Origin: Pelagomonas calceolata
Taxonomy: Eukaryota > Sar > Pelagophyceae > Pelagomonadales > Pelagomonadaceae
Length of the DNA: 64,000 bases
Reading direction: 5' to 3'
Assembly (NCBI GenBank): GCA_918797485.1
Contig: CAKKNE010000005.1
Coordinates: 2,976,001-3,040,000, forward strand
Position 1 is the stretch's first letter; each line of letters begins with the position of its first letter. Below the pieces are notes generated by a model. It searched no databases and had not been told where the DNA came from. It saw only the letters and a program-made list of their open reading frames with translations. Positions 56,710 through 64,000 of this stretch are shown one piece after another. Position numbers and translations under genes: made by a program.

Positions 56710-58827
56710 TCACGCGCCGGCAAGCGCCCCCAACCCCCGCCGCACGTCCGCGTCGTCGCACGTGTCCCGCGCCCACGCGACGCACCGCGCCCAGGCCCGC
56801 TCCCAGGGGGCCCACGACGAATCACTGGGAGCGCGCCAGTCGCCGCGCGGGCTCAGCGAGCCGCCGTCGCCGACTTTCGGCGCGTTCGGCACGCACGTCC
56901 GCTTGAATTGGGAGGTGAGGAAGAACCGTCTCAAGAACGTCCGCTGGTGCTTCAGGATCTCGACCAAACCAAAGGCGCGGTCCTCGAGGACATTGGAAGA
57001 CGGCGTCGCCTCACGAAAAGCGTGCATCGCGAGGAAGGCACTTTTAGCCGGGGCGAAGCCGCGCCGCGTCGTTTGGTAGAGCTGGAAGTCGTGCAGGTCG
57101 TAGGGTCCCAGCGTCGCCTCCGTCGACTGGATCTCGGCGCCCGGTATCAACTCGGGCGAGATCTCCACCGACAGTATCTTTGACAAAACGTCGTTCGCCT
57201 CGGGACCAACGAAGTCCGAGTCGATGACCCACTGGATCACGCACTGAATTAAGGACTTCGGCACGGACGCGTTCACTCCATAATGACTCATGTGGTCGCC
57301 GACCCCATACGTGCACCAGCCTAACGCGAGTTCCGACAGATCACCCGTGCCCACCACAAAGGCATTTTGGTGGTTCGCCAACCGAAACAAATGGTTTGTT
57401 CTTTCACCAGCCTGCACGTTCTCAAAGGTCACGTCGTAGACCGGTTCTCCTTTTGCATAGGGGTGGCCCAGGTCCCGCAGCATGACCTCGCACGACGGTC
57501 TTATATCGAGTTCGTGCGCCGTGACGCCCAAGCGCCGCATCAGTTCCGTAGCGTAGGACTTTGTGGCTTCGCCCGTCGCGAAGCCCGGCATCGTGTAGGC
57601 GAGGCAGTTTGAGCGAGGGAGTTTCAGCTTATCTAGGGCTTGCACACAAACCAACAGAGCATGCGTCGAATCCAGCCCACCAGAGACGCCAATCACCAGC
57701 TTCTTAAGACCAGAAGAACGCATGCGCTGCACCAATCCTGAAACTTGAATATTGTAGCACTCGTAGCAGCGCTGATCTAATTCATCCTTGGCCGCGGGCA
57801 CGTAGGGTCTTTTTGCTACAACGCGATACTGCAATGGAGTCTGGGCTGATTGACGAGAGAACTCCACGACGCGCACTTTACGAACGACGTCCGCGTAGTC
57901 CGCGGCGTTCTGCGACCACGTCGCGTCCCGACTTCGATCTTGTTCGATTCTATCTAGATCGACGTCCGCATATGTTATTGTAGCGTCCTCCGCAAACCTA
58001 GGTGATTGCGCCAGAAAATCGCCGCACTCATAGATTATAGACTGGCCGTCCCAGGCCACGTCGTTGGTAGACTCGCCTTGGCCGGCCGAGCAGTACGCGT
58101 AACAGCAGTAGTTCTTCGCCGCCATGGACTGGACGAGTTGACTCCGGTACGCGGCCTTGCCTATCGTGATGTTGGACGCGGAGAGGTTGCACACGACGGT
58201 CGCGCCGCGCCAGCATTGCGCACACGACGGCGGCGCGGGCACCCAGACGTCCTGGCAGACCTCGCATCCAATACACAACGACGATTGCTCGGCGCAGCGA
58301 AAAATGAGATCGGGCGTGAACGGCACGGTCTCGCCCAGGAACGACACTTCCGAAGACACGCGCAGCCGCGCCGGCGCGAACTGCCGCGCTTCGTAGAATT
58401 CGCGGAAGTTCGGCAGGTACGACTTCGGGATAATGCCGAGGCAGCGGCCTGCTTGTAGCGCGATGGCGCAGTTGAACAAGCGTCCGTCGAAGCGCAAAGG
58501 GGCTCCTACTAGTAATAAACAGTCCTTCGCGGCCCGTTTCAGGGAAGCGAGGGCCTCGAGGCATTCGTCCTGTAAGGCGTCCTGCTGGAGCAGGTCATCC
58601 AATGCGTAGCCGCTCACGCAGAGCTCCGGGAAGCAGCAGACCGCGGATTGCTGCGCACAAGCTTCTTTGTAGAGCGTCTCGATCCGCGCCGCGTTCTCGC
58701 GCGGGTCGCAGAGCGCGACGCGGGGCACGGCGGTGGCGACGCGGACGAAGCCGTGTCTGTGCATATCAAAGAAAGACTTCTTGGCCTTGTCCGGTGGCTT
58801 CGGCGGCGTGCCGGCGACGTAGGCCAT
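56710..58827 (-). CDS. nadE: Glutamine-dependent NAD+ synthetase, bacterial-type
   Basis: 705 aa. It amidates nicotinic acid adenine dinucleotide to NAD+. The N-terminal nitrilase/glutaminase domain has the Glu-Lys-Cys sites: CCFPELCVSGYAL, GIIPKSYLPNFREFYEARQF and GCEVCQDVWVP. The C-terminal synthetase starts VIGVSGGLDSTHALL (SGGxDS pyrophosphate loop) and continues YTMPGFATGEATKS, VVGTGDLSELALGWCTYGVG and HMSHYGVNASVPKSLIQ. These last segments follow the form of the two-domain enzyme of Mycobacterium-type bacteria rather than that of yeast or human Qns1/NADSYN1 (which read ANVDESLRGY there). This suggests a bacterial origin, though family-wide trees are needed. A short basic tail follows. 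No targeting peptide. Confidence 0.92.
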   Translation of the reverse strand: MAYVAGTPPKPPDKAKKSFFDMHRHGFVRVATAVPRVALCDPRENAARIETLYKEACAQQSAVCCFPELCVSGYALDDLLQQDALQDECLEALASLKRAAKDCLLLVGAPLRFDGRLFNCAIALQAGRCLGIIPKSYLPNFREFYEARQFAPARLRVSSEVSFLGETVPFTPDLIFRCAEQSSLCIGCEVCQDVWVPAPPSCAQCWRGATVVCNLSASNITIGKAAYRSQLVQSMAAKNYCCYAYCSAGQGESTNDVAWDGQSIIYECGDFLAQSPRFAEDATITYADVDLDRIEQDRSRDATWSQNAADYADVVRKVRVVEFSRQSAQTPLQYRVVAKRPYVPAAKDELDQRCYECYNIQVSGLVQRMRSSGLKKLVIGVSGGLDSTHALLVCVQALDKLKLPRSNCLAYTMPGFATGEATKSYATELMRRLGVTAHELDIRPSCEVMLRDLGHPYAKGEPVYDVTFENVQAGERTNHLFRLANHQNAFVVGTGDLSELALGWCTYGVGDHMSHYGVNASVPKSLIQCVIQWVIDSDFVGPEANDVLSKILSVEISPELIPGAEIQSTEATLGPYDLHDFQLYQTTRRGFAPAKSAFLAMHAFREATPSSNVLEDRAFGLVEILKHQRTFLRRFFLTSQFKRTCVPNAPKVGDGGSLSPRGDWRAPSDSSWAPWERAWARCVAWARDTCDDADVRRGLGALAGA

Positions 58828-59110
58828 GGTGTATTTGCTGCTGTGGTGCCGCTAAACAGCGCTGCTTGTTTCTTCAGGTCCTCCGTGCGACGCCTGAGCA
58901 GCACCCAGAGCTGCTTTTTGCTGCAGAGCAAGAGAGTTGAACAGGACAACAAACGCGCGGTGCACGGCACGACGCAAGAATCTATCCCGTGCAGAAGTCG
59001 CACCTGTGCAACCAGAGTCGAATACGAAACGTGCGTCGTGCAGCGCGCAGCATAAGTTTGCCAGCAGCTCTTGTGCTCAGTGTGCAGCGCAGCAGTGTGA
59101 CGCGGAAGCG

Positions 59111-60391
59111 ATGTTCGCGCTGCGACGGAGCACGACGCGGTGTGTCGCGCTGCTCCAGGTCGCGGCGGCGCTGAGCCGCGGCCGGCGGCGCCGGCCGAGC
59201 GGCCCGCGGCTGCCGCCCAAGGTCCTGCGGCGACCCGACGGCGGCGTCCCGGCCGTCGCGCGCTGCCACCCCGAGCTCTACGACGAACTGCTCAAAGAGA
59301 AGGTCGCGACGCTCGAGGCGTCGCTCCGAAGCGCCACGAGCTACGCGCCGCTACCGACCGTCGAGGTGCACGAGTCGGAGCGGGAGCACTTTCGTATGCG
59401 CGCGGCGTTTCAGGTCTGGCACGTCGGCGACGAGCCGGACTGCTCGCGGCATTTAGTGATGTACGAGCATGGTAACAGGGACCCGCACGAGATCGACCGC
59501 TTCCCGATGGGCTCGCGAAAGATAAACGAGCTCATGCCCGTGGTGCGGGAGGCGATCCAGCCGGCGGTCTTGGGACGGAAGATCATCGACGTGCGGTTCC
59601 TGACGACGCAGACCGACGACGCGCTCATTGCCTTAGCCTACAATAGAGATCTCAAAGGCTGCAAGGAGTTCACGACCGAGGAGTGGGAACAGGCGGCCCA
59701 GGACCTGCACCAAAAAACGGGTGCCACAATTGTGGGGCGGTCGCGCAAGTTCAAAGTCGTCGTCGGGAGCAACGACGACACCGTGACGGAGAAACTGGAG
59801 GTAAACGGCCGCGCATTAACGTACGCGCAGCAGGAGGGGGCCTTCACGCAGCCGAACGCCGGCGTCTGCGAGAAGATGCTGGCCTGGGCCCACGACGCAA
59901 CACTAGGAAGTGAGGGCGACCTCTGCGAGCTGTATTGCGGCGGCGGCACCTTCACCGTCGCTTTGGCGCCGAACTTCGAGCGAGTCGTCGCGACGGAGCT
60001 GTCCAAGGCGTCCGTGGCGCTGGCCGAGCGCAACCTCGCGACGAATTCCATAAACAATGTGCGCGTGGCGAGGGTCCCGGCGGAAGAGGTCGCGGGCGCG
60101 CTCAAGACGGGCACGACGCCGCGGCGGCTGCAGAACCTCGACGTCGACCTTTCCCAGATGGGCCGGGGCTCGTTATTTGTGGATCCGCCGCGCGCTGGTT
60201 TGGATGAGACGTGCTCGCAGATCGCCGCGGGCTTCGACCGGATCATCTACGTGTCGTGCAACCCCGAGACGCTCGCGCGCGACGTGCGGTTGCTCGCGCC
60301 GACGCATTCCATAAAACGCGTCGCCGCCTTCGACCAGTTCCCGTACACGGACCACCTTGAGAGCGGCGTCGTGCTCGAGCGGCGGGCCTAA
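59111..60391 (+). CDS. trmA: TrmA-type tRNA (uracil-5)-methyltransferase
   Basis: 426 aa from ATG 59111; the frame is open to 58937 without a good start. The first 40 residues (MFALRRSTTRCVALLQVAAA, arginine-rich) look like a mitochondrial presequence. TrmA pattern: HPELYDELLKEKVATLE, FRMRAAFQVWH, YEHGNRDPHEIDRFPMGSRK, RFLTTQTDDALIALAY, then GAFTQPNAGVCEKMLAWA, SAM loop LCELYCGGGTFTVALAPNFE, SLFVDPPRAGLDE and the catalytic-cysteine motif IIYVSCNPETLARDV. TrmA makes m5U54 in the T-loop of tRNA. The bacterial-like sequence with an organelle signal suggests an organellar tRNA-modifying enzyme. Confidence 0.93.
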   Translation: MFALRRSTTRCVALLQVAAALSRGRRRRPSGPRLPPKVLRRPDGGVPAVARCHPELYDELLKEKVATLEASLRSATSYAPLPTVEVHESEREHFRMRAAFQVWHVGDEPDCSRHLVMYEHGNRDPHEIDRFPMGSRKINELMPVVREAIQPAVLGRKIIDVRFLTTQTDDALIALAYNRDLKGCKEFTTEEWEQAAQDLHQKTGATIVGRSRKFKVVVGSNDDTVTEKLEVNGRALTYAQQEGAFTQPNAGVCEKMLAWAHDATLGSEGDLCELYCGGGTFTVALAPNFERVVATELSKASVALAERNLATNSINNVRVARVPAEEVAGALKTGTTPRRLQNLDVDLSQMGRGSLFVDPPRAGLDETCSQIAAGFDRIIYVSCNPETLARDVRLLAPTHSIKRVAAFDQFPYTDHLESGVVLERRA

Positions 60392-60472
60392 GTCGCGGCT
60401 ATGGCTGCGCGCGGCGCCAGGCGGACGCGCCGGCGCGTCGTCGCGAAGGAGCAAGTTTAATAGTGTGTTATT

Positions 60473-60731
60473 TTATTTAACTCCGTCGCAGGACGGCCTC
60501 TTCGCGCGCGGCCCGGCCGACGCCTCGCTCGCGCAGCGCACGGTCCGGGCGGCCTGCGCAACGTCGAGCGTCGAGCGCTGTTGTCTCGGTCCGCGGTCGA
60601 GGAATATCCTGCCATAGTATCCCTTCGTATAGCGCGCAAAGAACCAGAGACCACCGCCTTTCCGCAAACTGATCAGCGTCCCGGAGAAGAGTTCGACGGC
60701 GACGGCGCGTTGTTTTGCGAATATAAGGTGC
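60473..60731 (-). pseudogene. Possible 3' exon or gene remnant
   Basis: Reads HLIFAKQRAVAVELFSGTLI then GGGLWFFARYTKGYYGRIFL in one frame, looking like genuine protein, ending KRPSCDGVK. It begins at a splice-acceptor-like TTTCGCACAG next to a decayed introner element. No matching 5' exon with a start codon was found upstream: 60843-61247 is stop-rich. Best read as the leftover of a gene or as a last exon whose other exons are unrecognised. Confidence 0.3.
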
Positions 60732-60826
60732 CTGTGCGAAACCCACCGCGTCAAGCCCCACGCCATCGACGCGTCGATGTCTCTGTAACTGCGTCTGCGC
60801 GATGGCGTATTGGTTGATTTTCGGCC
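60732..60826 (-). mobile_element. Decayed introner element outside a recognisable gene
   Basis: Ends CTGTGCGAAACCCA and TTGATTTTCGG are worn versions of the CTGTGTGGAAATCAA inverted ends, and the interior has CACGCCATCGACGCGTCGATG. About 95 bases. It sits where the gene remnant begins. Confidence 0.55.
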
Positions 60827-61247
60827 CTGGTGAATGCGTCATGGCCGCCCCATTATTAGTCTCTTCTCCCGTTTAGATAGCGGTATATGTGCTTTATTAC
60901 GGCCCATCTTTAGATCGTGATCTGTTGCATCAGGGCGTAGCGCACTTGTAAACCGCAACCGCTATGTGTGTAGCTAGTTATTCGGGTTTTGGGGAACCTT
61001 TATGCATAGTAGCGCACCTGGAAAACCCGTTTTGTAGACGCCCCAAGACTAGCATATAGACACCCGCGTGCGGAGTGCTCCCCAATTCCCCTCAAGAGAC
61101 CTCAACGGCTAGAAATGGTGAGACTACCCGAACTTTTTTTTAGAAATCCCGCACGCGGGTGCTAGTATAGAATAGTCCAGGTGGGCCCGGGAGGAGCGGG
61201 AGGGGTAGGGGACCCAACGAGTCGACCTAAATAGCCCGAGCCCGATC
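60827..61247. other. Gene-free, AT-richer region
   Basis: 421 bases between the remnant and the 3' end of the Tudor-AP2 gene, stop-rich in all frames, with the inverted repeat listed separately and T/A runs. Confidence 0.5.
61049..61176 (+). repeat. Inverted repeat (hairpin) near AP2 gene 3' end
   Basis: CACCCGCGTGCGG at 61061-61073 is exactly complementary to CCGCACGCGGGTG at 61149-61161, 75 bases apart. Outer sequences (GACTAGCATATAGA and CTAGTATAGAATAGTC) are also partly complementary. This could be a small MITE-like element or a 3' hairpin. Confidence 0.6.
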
Positions 61248-62947
61248 TTACCGCGACTCGTCGCTATCGTCCTTCTCCGGCACGGGCAGGGGCGGCGGCG
61301 GCGGCGGCGGCAGCGACCGCGCCAGGAACACGGCGAGCAGCTTGTCGTTGTACCGCCGCGACTCCTCGAGCTGGCCCCGGACGTGCGCCAACTGAGCGAG
61401 CGCGTCGTCGCGCTCGAGGCGCAGGCGGTCGACCTCCCGGGCCACGCGCGGCGCGCGCGGCGAGGGCGCCGGGGCGCGCGGCGCCGGCGCGGCGGCCGGC
61501 CGCGCGCGGCGCTGGTTCTTCTCGGCCTTGACCTCGCCGTCCCGCGGGAAATTCACCGGCCGGCCCTGCTCGCGCGCCTTGGCGTCGTAGGCCTGGGCCG
61601 CCGCGATGGGGTCGGAGAAGGACCCGAGATGGACCTTCTCGCCGGCGACGGTTATGCTGCTCTTCCACGTCGGCTTTCGTGCACCAGGGGCCTGTGTGGA
61701 AATCAAGCAGTGAGTGAGGTTATCCTGAGAATTATTGCGGAGACCTTCATGAACCTCCACGCCATCGAGCTGCAGCAGTTGCGGGGACAACGTCGCGTCG
61801 ATGGCGTAGAATCTCCACGCCATCGAGCAGATCAGTTACGGGGCGACGTCGGGTCGATGGCGTGGGGCGTCCGAAATTTGATTTCCACACAGCCCGGCGC
61901 CCGCCAGATGCCAACGAATCCGTCGTCGTCCTCCTCCGGCAGCGGCGAGCCGAACAGAATGTGCTGCGGCGGCGATTGAGGGGCCGTCCGCGCGCGCTTC
62001 CGCTGCTTCTTGGCCTGCTGCTCGCCGGCGCGCGGGAAGTTCACGGGGCGGCCGTGGGCGCGGGCCTTGTCGTCGTAGGCCCGCGCCGCGGCCTCGGGCG
62101 AGTCGTAGGTGCCCAGGTGCATGCGCTCGCCGTTCACCTTGATGCCGGCCTCCCAGTTCGCCGTCTTGCTCTTGCGGTAGATGCCCACGAAGTCGTCCTC
62201 GCCTGCAGCTTCCACGGCCGGCGGCGGCCGCGGCGGCTCGGGCGGCATCTCGACAAATTCCCGGATGATGGGCCGGATCAGCTCCGCGGCGACGCCCGAC
62301 TCGCGGTCGCCGTCATCATAAACCACGTCGTAGCCGATCAACGCCGACCCGCCCGTGATGCGGCCGCCGTACCACTGCTTGCCGAAGCCGAAGCGCGCCT
62401 CGACGCGGTCGCCGTCCTCGAACGACTGCGCCGGTGCGGGCGCCGGCGCCGGCGCCGGCGCCGCGGCGGGCGTCGCGAGGGTCACTTCGAGCGACGGCGC
62501 GGGCCCGACCCTCGTGATTTTGACGTCGGGGTCCGGGAAGCGCACGGCCTCGCTCTGGCCGTCGTCGTAGAGCACCATGGCGCGTTGCTTGTCCAGCAAT
62601 CCCGTGATGGTGCCCCCGTAGTCCTGGCCGTCGCTGAAGCGCACGGTGATGCGGCTCCCGGGCGGCGGCGGCGGCGGCGTCGGCTCCGTCTCCATCGCCG
62701 CGGGCTCGGGCGGCGGCGGTGCCGCCGCGGGCTCGGCCGGCGCTGGCACCGCCGCGGGCTCGGCCGGCGCTGGTGCAGCGGTCTCCATCGCCGCGGGCTC
62801 GGCCGGCGCTGGAGGCGCAGCGTTTGTTTCTTCGGAGCGGGCGCGCTTGACGGCGCGGCGGGGCCCGGACGGAGCCTGCCACAACGACTTCGGGCCCATG
62901 GCGTCCGGTCGGGAGGGTCCGAGTCCCTTGGGAGCCTCTTCGGCCAT
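61248..62947 (-). CDS. Tudor-like and double-AP2 DNA-binding protein
   Basis: Spliced CDS 62947-61901 plus 61691-61248 gives 496 aa. Residues 97-150 (GSRITVRFSDGQDYGGTITG, VLYDDGQSEAVRF) and 177-227 (GDRVEARFGFGKQWYGGRIT, YDVVYDDGDRESGV) are two Tudor/Agenet-type barrels that read histone marks. Residues 252-305 are an AP2 domain (FVGIYRKSKTANWEAGIKVN, LGTYDSPEAAARAYD, GRPVNFP). A second AP2 domain (FVGIWR | APGARKPTWKSSITVAGE, LGSFSDPIAAAQAYD) is split by an introner element. A coiled-coil-like Arg/Leu tail and proline run end the protein. The Pro-Glu-Ala N-terminus is low-complexity. A chromatin-linked transcription factor is the natural reading. ATG 62947 is used; the frame extends upstream from a GTG. 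Confidence 0.85.
61692..61900 (-). mobile_element. Introner element splitting an AP2 domain
   Basis: Element body 61692-61892 (201 bases) with ends CTGTGTGGAAATCAA and TTGATTTCCACACAG; flanks CCAGGGGC and CCCGGCGC match at 6 of 8. Coding-strand donor lies in the flank as GCGCCGGG, acceptor CCACACAG, both phase 0, giving GIWRAPGARKPTW: a GC-AG intron. Inside, the core CACGCCATCGA with its complement occurs about twice, as if the element had grown by duplication. Confidence 0.88.
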
Positions 62948-63258
62948 TCTTTCGCTGTTTTCCGACGGCTTCGGCTCCTCTTGTGGTTCGCCGCTATTCT
63001 TTGTGATGATTGTGGTCGCCGGCAGTGGCGCTCTGGGTGCCTGAGCCGGGGTTTGAGAACTTGCGCTCTCGCGGCTTGACACTGTGCCTGTTGGAAAAAA
63101 CGCGTGTTTCACTAGCTTACTGGGGGCTGTGCAAAGCTGAAATGCGCTCGCTTCTCAGCGCTGCTCTGCCGTAGGTTAGCTTGCTAGTGTCTTACAGCCG
63201 CTAGCAATTTCCCTCGCGCCGGAGCCCTGGAACCGGCAGACAGTTGAAAAACCGCTAC
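62948..63258. other. Promoter region of Tudor-AP2 gene
   Basis: 311 bases between two minus-strand AP2 genes. It holds palindromic element copy 8. The frame of the Tudor-AP2 gene stays open to 63112 without an ATG. Confidence 0.5.
63183..63205 (-). promoter_or_regulatory. Palindromic promoter element, copy 8
   Basis: Reverse orientation: GCTAGTGTCTTAC, AGC, CGCTAGC. It is 235 bases upstream of the Tudor-AP2 ATG; the other neighbour is a 3' end. Confidence 0.7.
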
Positions 63259-64000
63259 TTAGTACTGCTGCTCCTTGAGGACCTGCGCGAGCATGTCGTT
63301 TCGCGCGGCCAACTGCTTCCGGGCCGCGTCCCGCTCCCGGAGCGCCTCGTCGCGTTCGCGTCGGAGCGTCGCGACTTCTGCGCGCGCGGCGTCGCGCTCC
63401 CGGCCCCTCTGGCGCAGGCGCGCTCCGGCGTCCTGCAGCTGCTCCAGGAGGTTGTCGTCGGGATCGCGATCGCGGAAACGCCAGTGCCCCCGCCGCGGCG
63501 CGGGCGCCTCAGGCTCCGGCGGTCGCGGTCGTGGCGGCGCGGGCGCTCGAGGCTCCGGCGGTCGCGGGCGCGGCAGCGCGGGCGCCTCCGGCACTGGTGC
63601 TCGCGGTCGCGGCGGCGCGGGCGCCTGAGACGCTGGAGGTCGCGGCGGCGCCGCGGCAGGAGCCGGAGAGTTGGTCGTGCGGGCGCGTTTCGCGGGCGGC
63701 GGTCCCGTCGAGCTCCTTCTCGTCTTCGGCACCGCCTGCTCTTCCCCCTCGCGCGGGAAATTCACCGGCCGATTCAACTCCCGTGCTCGCTTGTCGTAGG
63801 CTGCGGCGGCTTCTACGGGCGAGTAGTAGTTGCCCAAATACTCCGTCTCGCCGTCGACGCCGATGTTCGCGGACCACGACGTGTTTTCCCGACGAGCATC
63901 AATGCTCACACCGACGTACTTTTTATGTACCGTCTGGGGCGTGCAACTCAGCGCAGCCGGCGGCCCCGTGAACTCAACACCGTCGAAGCATTGCTCCTCC
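63259..64000 (-). CDS. AP2-domain protein, 5' end beyond window
   Basis: 246 residues visible, open to the window edge (codons from 63999). An AP2 domain begins KKYVGVSIDARRENTSWSAN and continues IGVDGETEYLGNYYSPVEAA, AAYDKRARELNRPVNFP, very like those of the neighbouring Tudor-AP2 gene, so the two are probably tandem paralogues. A long Pro/Arg-rich run of PPEPRAPAPPRPR-type repeats follows, then a C-terminal coiled coil (ERDAARAEVATLRRERDEAL) that may allow dimer formation. A DNA-binding regulator is likely. A Met inside the AP2 domain (63909) is not a sensible start. Confidence 0.8.
   Translation of the reverse strand, partial: EEQCFDGVEFTGPPAALSCTPQTVHKKYVGVSIDARRENTSWSANIGVDGETEYLGNYYSPVEAAAAYDKRARELNRPVNFPREGEEQAVPKTRRSSTGPPPAKRARTTNSPAPAAAPPRPPASQAPAPPRPRAPVPEAPALPRPRPPEPRAPAPPRPRPPEPEAPAPRRGHWRFRDRDPDDNLLEQLQDAGARLRQRGRERDAARAEVATLRRERDEALRERDAARKQLAARNDMLAQVLKEQQY

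Overview
This is a piece of nuclear genome from a photosynthetic eukaryote, most likely a stramenopile alga of the pelagophyte type (Aureococcus or a relative). The clues are high GC, very short intergenic spaces, few introns, plastid- and mitochondrion-targeting N-termini, a eukaryotic gene set (TERT, RPN8, HSP90, casein kinase 1, multidomain acetyl-CoA carboxylase), several plant-like AP2 domains, and introns that look like introner elements, which are known from Aureococcus. I saw no rRNA, tRNA, CRISPR or virus-like element.

Layout. 0-9.2 kb: xylulokinase 3' end, dihydroxy-acid dehydratase, an ammonium transporter/AP2/RING chimera, an SDR, a one-TM protein, a mini-RING protein and HSP90. 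9.9-24.3 kb: ankyrin/FN3 protein, a small membrane protein, mTERF repeat protein with a small ORF overlapping its start, LRR protein, casein kinase 1, kelch protein, a proteasome-alpha-like protein with a signal peptide, and SdhD. 24.8-31.8 kb: membrane protein, SAP/WW protein, F-box protein, a novel three-repeat protein, MYND protein. 31.9-38.3 kb: acetyl-CoA carboxylase and a small thylakoid protein. 38.4-40 kb: a gene-free stretch of decayed tandem repeats. 40-45 kb: nucleoside-hydrolase-like protein, a TM protein, RPN8, the molybdopterin synthase small subunit, LYAR. 45-52 kb: a VPS13-like lipid-transfer protein with a PDZ domain. 52-60.4 kb: phospholipase-like protein, TERT, NAD synthetase, TrmA-type methyltransferase. 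60.4-64 kb: a gene remnant and two AP2 genes.

Two sequence systems run through the window. First, all seven introns I could place carry one GC-rich palindromic core (CACGCCATCGACGCG and its complement). Two still have clear terminal inverted repeats (CTGTGTGGAAATCAA) and near-matching 8-base flanks, one of which seems to supply the 5' splice site. Second, a near-palindromic ~24-base element (GCTAGCG, a short spacer, GTAAGACACTAGC) occurs eight times, plus two decayed copies, always upstream of a gene start. It looks like a shared promoter or regulatory module.

Gene starts were chosen at the first ATG that gives a sensible N-terminus. Splice sites are inferred from reading frame and family alignment by eye, without transcript data.
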